Shown here one piece after another: positions 44,219 to 52,862 of a DNA stretch of 64,000 nucleotides; the stretch's first letter is position 1, and the number at the start of each line of letters is the position of its first letter. The position numbers were made by a program, and so were the translations under genes. This stretch comes from Nitrososphaeria archaeon (GTDB taxonomy: Archaea > Thermoproteota > Nitrososphaeria > Conexivisphaerales > DTJL01), in contig JARVJU010000005.1 in the NCBI GenBank assembly GCA_029775965.1, positions 27,822-91,821 of the forward strand, read 5' to 3'. The notes below the pieces were generated by a model. That model had not been told where the DNA came from. It worked only from the letters and a program-made list of their open reading frames with translations, and made no database searches.

Positions 44219-46204
44219 CTATTTCGACACTTCTTTTGTAAGTTCCATGTATGCCTTCTTTACTTCATCCACTGACGCTTGGTCTTCAAGAGTAGTTACA
44301 TCTCCTACAGGCTTGCCGACAGCTACAGCCTGAACAACTCTTCTCATTATCTTCGCGCTCCTCGTCTTTGGTAGCTTTGATACGAAGAATACATTCTTCA
44401 AGCTAGCTATCGGTCCCACCTTCTGTCTTATCCAAAGGTTAAGTTCATTTGCCAGTTTTTCACTAGGTTCATTGCCCTGTCTCAGAATTACAAATGCTAC
44501 AGGCACCTCGCCTTTTACTTCGTCAGGAACTCCTACCACTGCTGCTTCACTAACTGAGCTGTGCTGTATAAGAGCTGATTCCAGCTCATATGTGCCAAGC
44601 CTGTGTCCGGCTACTTTTATTACTTCATCAGCTCTCCCAAGTGTCCATATGTATCCATCCTTATCCTTCACAGCGTAGTCTCCTGCATAGAAATAGCCGT
44701 TGAACCTGCTATAGTAGACCTGTTTGTATCTTTCAGGGTCCTTAAAAAGTGTCATTATGTTCCCCGGGAATGGATTCTTGATTACTAGATAACCTCTCTC
44801 GCCTGGACTCTGGGAGACACCATTTTCGTTCACAACATCTGCATCTATCCCCAGAATCGGTGGTCCGTTTGTTCCAGGCTTCATAGGAACAAGGTACAAT
44901 CCAGGCAAATGGCTTATCAGTATCCCTCCAGTCTCTGTCATCCACCATGTACTACCGAAAGGTATCTTCTCTCTTCCTACATACTTGTATAACCATCTGA
45001 ATGCTTCGGGATTTATCGGCTCTCCCACAGAGTGCATCAGTCTTACTGAACTTGTATCATGTTTTGTCACCCATTCTGGTCCAAATTTCATCCAGCCTCT
45101 TATCGCAGTAGGAGATGTATAGAATACATTAACCCCATGTCTTTCTATTATGGACACCCATCTATCGGGTTCTGGATAAGTCAGTGAACCATCGTACATA
45201 AGTACAGTTGCACCTTCTAGCAAGGGGCCGTATACAATGTAAGAATGTCCTGTAACCCAACCTATATCAGCAGTACACCAGAAAACATCGTCATCCCTTA
45301 TGTCAAATATCCACTTCATTGTGCCATGTAAAAGTGTGAGATAACCACCTGTGTCATGTATAATCCCCTTCGGTTTACCTGTAGTGCCCGAAGTGTAAAG
45401 CATATAAAGGGTGTCTTCTGACCTCATCCTCTCAGGTTCAACAGTCGCATTTATGGGTATAGTCTCTAGCACATCTTCAAAGTACTGATCTCTGCCTTTC
45501 TGCATATTTATTTCATTGCCTATTCTCTTAACCACAAGGACGTTTTTTACTGTAGGGCTCTTCTTAAGAGCCTCGTCGACTATATCCTTAAGAGGTACTA
45601 TCTTCCCTGCTCTCCACCCTCCGTCAGCTGTTATTACCAGCTTGGCTTCTGCATCATTCATCCTGTCTGCTAATGAATCGGAGCTGAAACCTGAAAAGAC
45701 GACAGTATAGACTACGCCTAGTCTTGAAGCAGCAAGCATTACAATAGGGAGCTCTGGGATCATAGGAAGATAGATTCCTATAGTATCCCCCTTTTTCAAT
45801 CCATACACAGTCTTGAGCATATAGGCTACTCTGTTTACCAGCCTGTATAGTTCGCCATATGTGATCTTCCTTATCTCTTTTGGTATCCCCTTTTCTATAG
45901 GCTCTCCTTCCCAAAGGATTGCTACCTTATTCTTTCTCCATGTCTTTGCATGCCTGTCCACGCATAGATAGCATGCATTCAATTCGCCTCCTGCGAACCA
46001 TTTGTAAAACGGAGGGTTGGAATCATCCAGTACCTTCTCCCAGGGTTTGTACCATTCTAATTCACTTGCAACACCTGCCCAGAAATCTCTGAAAGCATTT
46101 ATGCTTCTTTTATGTATCTCATGGTATGTTTCAATATTGACAACATTCCTTTTGTCTTCAGGTAGAATCTTTTCGTCAAACGGTAACGCCCAGTTAACAG
46201 ACAT
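44219..46204 (-). CDS. acsA: Acetyl-CoA synthetase (AMP-forming)
   Basis: Acyl-adenylate enzyme making acetyl-CoA (or propionyl-CoA) from the acid, ATP and CoA. The N-terminal cap RSINAFRDFWAGVASELEWY, P-loop-like YTSGTTGKPKGIIHDTGGYL, FGSTWWMTETGG, AGDYAVKDKDGYIWTLGRAD and IKVAGHRLGTYELESALI are all present. The catalytic lysine block reads PKTRSAKIMRRVV (usual form PKTRSGKIMRR), so the acetylation-site Lys is conserved with a Gly-to-Ala neighbour. 661 residues. Single gene; an A/T-rich stretch precedes it. Substrate choice between acetate and propionate is not certain. Confidence 0.93.
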   Translation of the reverse strand: MSVNWALPFDEKILPEDKRNVVNIETYHEIHKRSINAFRDFWAGVASELEWYKPWEKVLDDSNPPFYKWFAGGELNACYLCVDRHAKTWRKNKVAILWEGEPIEKGIPKEIRKITYGELYRLVNRVAYMLKTVYGLKKGDTIGIYLPMIPELPIVMLAASRLGVVYTVVFSGFSSDSLADRMNDAEAKLVITADGGWRAGKIVPLKDIVDEALKKSPTVKNVLVVKRIGNEINMQKGRDQYFEDVLETIPINATVEPERMRSEDTLYMLYTSGTTGKPKGIIHDTGGYLTLLHGTMKWIFDIRDDDVFWCTADIGWVTGHSYIVYGPLLEGATVLMYDGSLTYPEPDRWVSIIERHGVNVFYTSPTAIRGWMKFGPEWVTKHDTSSVRLMHSVGEPINPEAFRWLYKYVGREKIPFGSTWWMTETGGILISHLPGLYLVPMKPGTNGPPILGIDADVVNENGVSQSPGERGYLVIKNPFPGNIMTLFKDPERYKQVYYSRFNGYFYAGDYAVKDKDGYIWTLGRADEVIKVAGHRLGTYELESALIQHSSVSEAAVVGVPDEVKGEVPVAFVILRQGNEPSEKLANELNLWIRQKVGPIASLKNVFFVSKLPKTRSAKIMRRVVQAVAVGKPVGDVTTLEDQASVDEVKKAYMELTKEVSK

Positions 46205-46440
46205 CTTAGTTCATCGCATGTGGTTTTCGCCTGAATTTAAGTTTTTGGGATAATTTTTTGTTTATAAATTATAGCGCTCAGCTCTTTCATGATAATTGTA
46301 ATTAATTCATATTTATTATATTTTGCTTGCAATATTTTCAAGTCTAAGTCTTATCCCAAGCTACATCATCCTAGCGGTAGAAATGATTCTGTCTAGACCC
46401 CCTTTCTACCTGTGAAGGTTAATCTTTTACGATGAAATCC

Positions 46441-46843
46441 GCAGAAAGCCAAGGAAATTCAGTCCTTGGATGAATGCGGACAGAACATTTGTATGTAGGC
46501 GTATATACAATATAATAAATGTCTAATCGTTTGCTTTATAGCAATAAAGCACGATTATGACAACTCCCTCTTGTCTGCGCCGAGCCACGAACTACATCGC
46601 AAGAGTATTAGTGGCGTAGAAGCGCAGAAACAAATGGAAGAAAAAGTGTGTCCAAACACGTTGACCATGCTGACGCAAACACTGGATTCAACATAGCGTT
46701 GCGTCCTCCTTTAACGGAGAGCATAGGTCGATTGCACGCAGACAGAGATGTGTGCAAGGGGAGCACTGATACCCCAAAGGCGCAACTCTATGAATCCTAG
46801 AGACGCCAGAACCCCACACGCTTCAGCGGTGGGAGTATGTCAG
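46441..46843 (+). mobile_element. Internally deleted IS605/TnpB element relic
   Basis: The left part has a perfect hairpin CCAAGG-AAATTCAGT-CCTTGG (46449-46469) followed by ATGAATGCGG, like the subterminal palindromes of IS200/IS605 elements. The right part holds a decayed tnpB 3' end: the open frame 46645-46800 encodes KHVDHADANTGFNIALRPP, the C-terminal HADxNxxxNIA signature of TnpB, with its cysteines lost. Then ACCCCACACGCTTCAGCGGT and GGGAGTATGTCAG, the typical right-end hairpin. Only about 400 bases remain of an element that would be 1.3-2 kb. Confidence 0.65.
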
Positions 46844-46884
46844 ACGAAGCATCCTATGAGAGCATCTTTTTGTGTGGCTGAATA

Positions 46885-47848
46885 TCACCTAGTGTGTGGC
46901 TCGTGCAACCTTTCAGTACCAGCAAAGGAACTTTTAGAGAAAAGTAGGTAGACAACCAATCTGGCGAACAAGAGGAGTAGCCCAAGTAAAATAGAAAGGA
47001 TATCGAATTGGAAGAGCAGAGCAACACTAAAAGTCAGACCTAACATTGCTGTAATTGAAAACCAACCAATATTCAAAGGGGCTTTGAATGGTCGTTTCAC
47101 ATTTGGGGCAACCCGTCTCAGGTGTAAAAGAGCAATATTAACAAGTGAAAAAGTTAAAAGCGAACCGAAGCTTGTTACTTTAGCTATAGCTGAAGCACTT
47201 GACAAAGGTACGAATAATGCAGCAATGGCAAAAACAAGTGCTATAGCCCCAGTAGGCGTGTTAGTCTTGCTATTGACATGTCCAAAGCTAGAAGGAATGG
47301 CACCTTCTCTTGCCATCCCATAAATAATTCTTGATGACACTATGATGAGGACCTGCACAGTGTTCATGGTTGTCATCAGGGCTACAAATGAAATTAGAAA
47401 AAATCCAGAATTTCCTAATACCTTAGACGCTGCCAAGGCTAGAGTGCTTCTGATGAGGAAAGCTCTGCAGGTGTTGCTAGGGCTACAGCTGATATGCCAG
47501 TCAAGATATAAAGAAAGGTGGTTATAATTACATGGATGTCGGAGAAAGCGCCGTTCCTCTAGGTCGGGGATGAACGCATAGATAAGTTTATTTGTGGACA
47601 ATCTCATTTAAAGTTCGAGCGAGTCGCTTATGAAGGCTAAGAAAACCATTAAGGCAAAGATTCTTGAGCTTCGGAAAGGTAAATGTTGCTACTACTGCTG
47701 CTACCAAGAATGAAACCCAAAGTGATGTACCGGCAAGTCCTGCAGCGTCACCAACCAGAACATATATGCCTGCTCCGACGATATTTCCTATACCGTATGT
47801 TACAACCTGAAATAAACTCAACTGCCTAGGGAGTGATCGACGTTCCAT
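46885..47848 (-). pseudogene. Broken APC-family amino acid permease
   Basis: Two fragments of an APC-superfamily permease. The N-terminal part (from ATG 47848, MERRSLPRQLSLFQV, VVTYGIGNIVGAGIYVLVGD) ends after about 57 residues at SFLVAAVVATFT. The C-terminal part resumes as SDIHVIITTFLYILTGISA, is frame-shifted near 47450, and continues ASKVLGNSGFFLISFVALM to the end with several helices. Roughly 140 residues of the middle are missing and replaced by a short tnpB fragment. The gene cannot give a working transporter. Confidence 0.85.
47546..47678 (+). mobile_element. Truncated IS605-type element (left end plus tnpB start) inside the permease
   Basis: About 130 bases that do not belong to the permease. 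The left portion TCTAGGTCGGGGATGAACGC resembles the left-end palindrome of IS605-type elements. At 47630 an ATG opens MKAKKTIKAKILELRKGK, the standard N terminus of many TnpB proteins, cut off after about 17 codons where permease sequence resumes. Insertion followed by a deletion that removed most of tnpB and part of the permease would explain this. Confidence 0.7.
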
Positions 47849-48192
47849 ATGTCTCTCATTGCTATAATTGGCTAAATGACTTATTAGGTTTTTTAAACGG
47901 TGCAATGCCTGTTTCAGAAATGGTACAGATAGCCTGAGCTTGTTTCGAATTTTAAGCTTACAGACCTATCTGCCCTTGCTAGAACAAGGAAGGGTGGAGG
48001 AAAAGCAATAGCAAGCATTTCACGCATTTATGTTGAGATTCAGCCGTCTTTTCTGCAAGAAATACCTATACAAGTGAATCCTGGTACTATAACAGCGCTA
48101 CAAACGAGAAGGATGGGGGATAACGAATTGATTAACACGTTAACACGAATCAAAAAAGCTAAATTTAAGTAGAATAATCTAAAGAATGATAG

Positions 48193-48387
48193 ATGAATAG
48201 AGAAGAATTTGAAAACGCAGTGAAAAATTCAGGCCAGAGAATTCACTATGCTAATGTATGTCAGAGAGCTAAAATCGTATTTAGAAGCTACAAGTTTTCA
48301 GATAACCAGGATGAAACAGTCTCTTTAATCATGGCTGGCTTTATAGTTGCAACTGTTTATGTTGGAGACATAACCTCTGTGTCATGA
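48193..48387 (+). CDS. Small hypothetical protein
   Basis: Frame of 64 codons from ATG; the protein (NREEFENAVKNSGQRIHYAN, then a hydrophobic end) is not recognised. A good TATA-like CTAAATTTAAG lies about 25-30 bases upstream, which favours a real transcript. The preceding bases (about 47950-48172) form a further open frame ending TRIKKAKFK that lacks a normal start codon. Both may be leftovers of a decayed gene in this relic-rich stretch. Confidence 0.4.
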   Translation: MNREEFENAVKNSGQRIHYANVCQRAKIVFRSYKFSDNQDETVSLIMAGFIVATVYVGDITSVS

Positions 48388-48588
48388 ACTTGATTTGTCT
48401 TTACAGCCAAAGCTGACAGTTTCCTTGAGGTGACTTTATAGATGAGTAAACCTTGCTATGAAGATTTACCCGAAAATATGAAACCCGAGAATAACAAAAT
48501 ATTGGAAACCTCATAACTCATTTTTTGTTGTTCATGGCAAGAATATAGTTTGTTTCAAACACGACTTGCGTTCGCCACACAAGAAAGG

Positions 48589-48664
48589 TGGGGCCGGTGA
48601 GATTTGAACTCACGATCGCCAGCGCCCCAGGCTGGTATCCTAGACCAAACTGGACGACGGCCCC
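48589..48664 (-). tRNA. tRNA-Pro(GGG)
   Basis: The acceptor stem GGGGCCG/CGGCCCC is perfect, the anticodon stem CCAGC/GCTGG encloses CT-GGG-GC, and the T arm is GTGAG-TTCAAAT-CTCAC. The discriminator is A, as expected for tRNA-Pro. 76 nt including the discriminator, no intron, no encoded CCA (the window's CCA-adding enzyme would supply it). Confidence 0.95.
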
Positions 48665-48991
48665 GAAAATCCTTTCCTTGTTACTGTGCCTGATTGGTTG
48701 TTCTTTTAAACTTTGTAACTGCAGATCTGTTACAGCAGCAGAGTTTACTCATACAATTTCTAATTATAAAGGATAAACTTGTCAAGGCACTTCATTATAC
48801 ATAACCTTCTTCAGGCCGTAAAGCTTCCCTTTATAACTTTCTTTCTGTACCTGCCTATTGCGTGTTGGAGTTATCAATCTGGTAAAACATGACAGATTTT
48901 TGCAAACACATTCGAAACAAGTCTATTAAAAATGATGATCCAGAATGCCACAAATTCATCTAGACTTCATTATCACATTAAATCACTATTC
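48665..48991. other. Intergenic region, nothing recognised
   Basis: About 330 bases between tRNA-Pro and the kinase gene. AT-rich; no frame with coding character, no repeat and no strong hairpin seen. Confidence 0.5.
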
Positions 48992-49738
48992 CTAGGTTTC
49001 AATAAGTTGCAGCAATTTACCAAATATCTTATCTGCACGGCTTATTTTGTATTCCTTTAACATACCAAGAAGCTCATCCCTACAAAAATGTATATGCTTT
49101 TCGATCTGTGTTGCATGAGTCTTTTGCAGAAAGAGATAGTTTGCAAGTGATGTGACGTTGCTAGCTTTCATACTTAAACCAGCTGTTCCAAAGTCTACGA
49201 AAGTGGATCTCTTTTTACTTATGATCGCATGCCTGCTTGCGTTTCCTAGCTCTCTATGTATTATTCCACAAACATCTAGCTTTCTGGCTTGAATCAGAAG
49301 ATTAGAGATAATGCTCTTAACCTCTGCATCTGTATAGCTTTGCAATCTCATCAGCCATTCACCCAGGGTTATCCCCTGAAGGTACTCCATAACAATTGAA
49401 TTTTCGCTCCAAGTGCATAGTTTGGGGCCTACGGAGCAAATATTAGCTCTTTTCAGAAAGATAGCTTCATGATTGGCTCCGGATCCGCCTGCGTCAACTC
49501 TCCTGACCTTAAGGGCTTTCTTCTTTCCATGCCACCTGCATAAAATAACGATAGAAGTCGTTCCTTTCCCTAGGACTCTTATTCCGTTAACCTTTGCCCT
49601 TCCGACAAGCCCGAGGTCAGTAACACCAATTTGCATAAATTCCTTAACTCTTGCATCAGCTCCATGACCTGTAGGATAGCATATTATTTTGTCAAAAGGA
49701 GGTAATGAAGCACGATTAATAGCTATCCATAGGCTCAT
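48992..49738 (-). CDS. Predicted serine/threonine kinase (COG2112 type)
   Basis: Compact atypical protein kinase of the archaeal COG2112 group. The nucleotide loop is VLGKGTTSIVILCRW, the ATP-binding Lys is in KKKALKVRRVDAGG, the hinge is NSIVMEYLQGITLGEWL, the catalytic loop is CGIIHRELGNASRH (HRD-like HRE), and the metal site STFVDFGTAGLS keeps DFG. The catalytic Asp of HRD is replaced by Glu, as HREL is usual in this group. 248 residues. It begins inside the CCA-enzyme gene (23-base overlap), so it is likely co-expressed with tRNA maturation genes. Confidence 0.85.
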   Translation of the reverse strand: MSLWIAINRASLPPFDKIICYPTGHGADARVKEFMQIGVTDLGLVGRAKVNGIRVLGKGTTSIVILCRWHGKKKALKVRRVDAGGSGANHEAIFLKRANICSVGPKLCTWSENSIVMEYLQGITLGEWLMRLQSYTDAEVKSIISNLLIQARKLDVCGIIHRELGNASRHAIISKKRSTFVDFGTAGLSMKASNVTSLANYLFLQKTHATQIEKHIHFCRDELLGMLKEYKISRADKIFGKLLQLIET

Positions 49739-51062
49739 AGCCAGCTACTGCCTCAAGAGCTTTAACCAGTAATTCTTTACCAGACTTTACTGCTTCATTG
49801 CCGGAAAAGAGCTTCCACGTGGAACTTGCAGATTGGAATAATCCCTTTGCTATACCTGCCCTATTGTTTGTCATGTACTCATCAAGAATCTGTTTGAGTG
49901 AAATGATTTTTCTTCTTTCAAGCCTCTTTGTCCTAAAATCATCTGTAAATACCCAGCTGATGCTTGCAGATGATAGAAACCTTTTGTGTTCTTTGCTGTA
50001 AAATATGGGAGGACCATTCCTAGCTATTATATCACTTCTATTTGCATTTGCGATCAAGAATGCTATTGCAGCTTTTTGATTGTCTGCATATGCATTATGG
50101 TTCAGCACTTCGAATCCATCAAGAGTCAGATGCTTTGCAATATTCTTTGAAGTTCTGTTAAGCTCACCCCACAGAATATCTTCATTTTCTTCTTTATGTT
50201 CGAATGCAAGTACAAAGGCATGTTCAAGAATCCCTTTTGTTAGCTTGGCATAGCGAAGCAGTCTTTTTTCAAAAGGATTCTCAATTTTTCTATTCTGCAC
50301 TATTCTGCATAAATGGATAAATTCTGCCATCTTTTGATTGGATATAGCTCTGGCCAGATTTCTTCTTTCATCGACGGGGTCAAGAATTGCTATGCCCTCA
50401 TTCTTCCCTTCTTGTATCTTTTGCACAGTTATTATTGTGCCATCTTTCCATTCAGCTGCCTGCTGAACAAGGTCTAGAAAAGTATTGTATTTTGCTATAA
50501 GAACTTCGCAGACGTATCCGCTGAACCCTTTTATCTTTATTTCAGCTCCGTAAAGATTCTGGGCTTTCATGAACCTTTTGAGCAGCCTTATCTGTCTCTT
50601 TTTTTCATCATTGAGTGAGCTAAGCATGTACCTTGTATGATAAGGTGATCTATCTGCTGCTGTCTTCCACTCTCCTTTTTTTGCTTCTATGCAAGGAACA
50701 ACATCAACCCTCACCTTATCTATATAGGACTCTAGGTAAGGGTGCTCTGCAAACCTTTTTATCACATGGAGACCGGATAATGCTTCGTTTGCTATCTTAA
50801 GTCCTATTTTTGGCACCTCTTCCTTAGAAGTCCCTTCAGGTAAAATAATGAAGGCGTCCACATCAGCTTCTCCTGGTAGCCATGTGTTATGAGCGTATGA
50901 ACCCCCAAGCTCTACCTTTGCCCTTATACCTGATTTTTCTATAGCATAAGAGCATCTTTGTAAAAGATCCCTTGCAACTGAGTCTACCCTTGCCTTTTCC
51001 TCTTTAGTTGGTGATACGGTAGATAGTGCTGTATCTACCCAGTCTCCTAAAGTTGCTAGCAT
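49716..51062 (-). CDS. cca: CCA-adding enzyme, archaeal class I
   Basis: Adds or repairs the 3' CCA of tRNA. The nucleotidyltransferase core is VELGGSYAHNTWLPGEADVD with two catalytic Asp in DVDAFI, the third in VRVDVVPC; the class I tRNA NucTransf2 and C-terminal domains follow (IKGFSGYVCEVLIAKYNTFL, ILDPVDERRNLARAIS). 448 residues, full length. Neither tRNA gene in the window encodes CCA, so the enzyme is essential for them. It lies 3 bases from thpR and overlaps the kinase gene. Confidence 0.96.
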   Translation of the reverse strand: MLATLGDWVDTALSTVSPTKEEKARVDSVARDLLQRCSYAIEKSGIRAKVELGGSYAHNTWLPGEADVDAFIILPEGTSKEEVPKIGLKIANEALSGLHVIKRFAEHPYLESYIDKVRVDVVPCIEAKKGEWKTAADRSPYHTRYMLSSLNDEKKRQIRLLKRFMKAQNLYGAEIKIKGFSGYVCEVLIAKYNTFLDLVQQAAEWKDGTIITVQKIQEGKNEGIAILDPVDERRNLARAISNQKMAEFIHLCRIVQNRKIENPFEKRLLRYAKLTKGILEHAFVLAFEHKEENEDILWGELNRTSKNIAKHLTLDGFEVLNHNAYADNQKAAIAFLIANANRSDIIARNGPPIFYSKEHKRFLSSASISWVFTDDFRTKRLERRKIISLKQILDEYMTNNRAGIAKGLFQSASSTWKLFSGNEAVKSGKELLVKALEAVAGYEPMDSY

Positions 51063-51065
51063 ACA

Positions 51066-51620
51066 TCATATCATCCTGTAGACTTCTATGTTGGTATACA
51101 GTGGTCCGGCAGGTGTTAGTACGCTTTTTTTGAGTTGAAATTCATCGAATCTGCATCTTCCAAATTCAAAAGAGGATAGCTCCTTTATTGTTTCCTTTAG
51201 CTTATCTACATTCTTTCCGCTTCTTACCCGAAATATTGTCATATGAGGATGAAAATTCTTCTCTTTCTCCCCCCAACGTTCAAGTGCCTTGTTTACGAGT
51301 GAATGAAGCTCCAGAACCTTATTATCTGCATCCTTCAAGCCAACCCATACCACATTTATCCTATTCATAGAAGGAAAAGCGCCAACACCTTCCACCTTTG
51401 CTTCAAATGAATCTGCCTTTATCTGCTTAAGCAAGCTCTGGATTTCTACCAATTCTTTCTCCTGCACCTCCCCTATAAATTTCAGCGTCATGTGCAGAAT
51501 TGATGGCTCAACCTTCCTTAGGTCAGCTCCTGTAGCCATTATCCTTTCCTGCACCTTTGCTATACTGCTCCTTATGCTGTCATCTTTGAGTTCAAGAGCA
51601 ACGAATATTCTCAACTTCAT
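51066..51620 (-). CDS. thpR: RNA 2',3'-cyclic phosphodiesterase (2H family)
   Basis: LigT/ThpR-type 2H phosphoesterase that opens 2',3'-cyclic phosphates on RNA ends. The two H-x-T/S motifs are ILHMTLKFIG and FHPHMTIFRV, spaced normally, and RIFVALELKDD is the family start. The frame is open to 51707, but ATG 51620 gives MKLRIFVAL and a TATA-like ATATATTA lies about 30 bases upstream. About 184 residues. Its place before cca suggests a tRNA-end processing or repair operon. Confidence 0.92.
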   Translation of the reverse strand: MKLRIFVALELKDDSIRSSIAKVQERIMATGADLRKVEPSILHMTLKFIGEVQEKELVEIQSLLKQIKADSFEAKVEGVGAFPSMNRINVVWVGLKDADNKVLELHSLVNKALERWGEKEKNFHPHMTIFRVRSGKNVDKLKETIKELSSFEFGRCRFDEFQLKKSVLTPAGPLYTNIEVYRMI

Positions 51621-51712
51621 TGGTGGATACAATATAGCATAATATATATGTTGGTTCATGATCGCATATCGCTTAAAAATGCATTTCTCAGCTAGTTGAG
51701 CGGGCAACTACT

Positions 51713-52276
51713 GTGACTGTTCACAGACTCATAGTTTGCATAACTGGAATGCCAGGAGCTGGAAAGACAACTGCTCACTATCTGCTCCCTTCATTAGGCT
51801 TTACTGTACTTAGCATGGGTGACATAATAAGAGAGGAATCCCAAAGAAGAGGCTATGGGCTGAGCGCTGAAGGGCAGAGAAGGACACAGCAGATAATCAG
51901 AAAGGAGAAAGGAGCAGCAGCTGTTGCTGAACTGTGTGCAGAAAAGATTCTTAGAGAGGGATTGAAGCTGGTTGTAATTGACGGAATAAGGTCTATGGAT
52001 GAAGTTAATCACTTTAGGCAGATAAGTACTGTGAAGACATTATGCATACATGCTTCTCCAACTAAAAGATTTCTCTTTCTAGCGAGGAGAGGAAGAAAGG
52101 ATGATCCAAAGGACTTGCAGGAGTTCACGATAAGGGATAAAGCGGAAATGGAGCTAGGTGTAAGCAATGTGATAGCCCTTGCAGATCGAGTAATAGATAA
52201 TGAAGAGTTAACAATTGATGAGTTAAGGCAAAAAACACTTAACATAGTTAGAAGCTGGGTAGAAAAAAATGAATGA
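51713..52276 (+). CDS. UPF0200 family P-loop kinase
   Basis: P-loop nucleotide kinase-like protein (UPF0200). Walker A is VCITGMPGAGKTTAHYLLPS, followed by GFTVLSMGDIIREESQRRG (DxI-R block of nucleotide or dephospho-CoA kinases), VVIDGIRSMDEVNHFR (Walker B-like) and the lid RRGRKDDPKDLQEFTIRDK. 187 residues with a GTG start. The substrate is unknown. The next gene, a UPF0201 protein, overlaps by 8 bases. Confidence 0.88.
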   Translation: MTVHRLIVCITGMPGAGKTTAHYLLPSLGFTVLSMGDIIREESQRRGYGLSAEGQRRTQQIIRKEKGAAAVAELCAEKILREGLKLVVIDGIRSMDEVNHFRQISTVKTLCIHASPTKRFLFLARRGRKDDPKDLQEFTIRDKAEMELGVSNVIALADRVIDNEELTIDELRQKTLNIVRSWVEKNE

Positions 52277-52685
52277 GCAGTTGCACTTTTATCATGTTGA
52301 AGGTTTTGCAATGGCAGATGTAAATCCGTCAGAAGATCCTATGAAAGTAGAGAAGGCAATTTTATCAATATTCTATCCAGAGGCAGATGTAACCATCATA
52401 AAGGAAGCATCAAGAATACTAGTTTCTTTCAAAGGAATTAAGACGCTCAAAAAAATGCAAGAGCAGGCTAGGGTAAGAAGAGTTAGAGCAACGCTCAGAA
52501 GGCTTCTCTATCTAGGGCTAAGAGAGAATTCAAGCACAATAATGCTGAACAGACAGGCACTTACAAACGGTGTCATAGCATTATGTGAAGATAGGCGAGA
52601 ATCACCTTTAGGCCCCGTCTACCTAAAAATCACTGTTGACAATTTTAATGCTTTTGTTGACTGGATAGCTCCTGTGATAAGATGA
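52269..52685 (+). CDS. UPF0201 family protein (putative RNA-binding)
   Basis: Archaeal UPF0201 protein. The family features are ADVNPSEDPMKVEKAILSIF near the start, the basic helix EQARVRRVRATLRRLLYLGL, the strand STIMLNRQALTNGVIAL, and the close of the fold SPLGPVYLKITVDN...WIAP. 138 residues. The basic middle helix suggests nucleic acid binding. Its start lies inside the UPF0200 gene, so the pair is translationally coupled. Confidence 0.88.
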   Translation: MNEQLHFYHVEGFAMADVNPSEDPMKVEKAILSIFYPEADVTIIKEASRILVSFKGIKTLKKMQEQARVRRVRATLRRLLYLGLRENSSTIMLNRQALTNGVIALCEDRRESPLGPVYLKITVDNFNAFVDWIAPVIR

Positions 52686-52721
52686 GGTTCCTAATCAGAG
52701 AAGAGGACGCTTTAACACAGC

Positions 52722-52760
52722 GAGCGGGAAGTCCCCTTGCGATAGCTAGGGGTAGTTCAC
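52722..52760 (+). repeat. TnpB right-end fragment, copy 4 (second subtype)
   Basis: On the plus strand GAAGTCCCCTTGCGATAGCT then AGGGGTAGTTCAC matches the right end of the tnpB gene at the window's end, including the reading frame LAIARGSS. It differs from the 50-bp units in the hairpin sequence, so it belongs to a sister subtype. It lies about 40 bases after the UPF0201 stop codon with no transposase gene. Confidence 0.65.
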
Positions 52761-52862
52761 TTCTTTTCACAAATAAATGATGCTACTCAACGAAATATGC
52801 TAGATAGCTATCCCTTCTTTCAAGTATACGCAGAAGAATAAGGCTTCGTCTAACGAGTGATA

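Noticed and set aside
44340..44380. Gly-to-Ala change in PKTRSGK of acetyl-CoA synthetase as loss of function
   Set aside because: The catalytic Lys and flanking Arg are kept and the rest of the enzyme is intact; a single conservative change is not evidence of inactivity.
47950..48172. Open frame of about 70 codons ending TRIKKAKFK
   Set aside because: No ATG, GTG or TTG start in frame and no recognised similarity; probably a leftover of a decayed gene.
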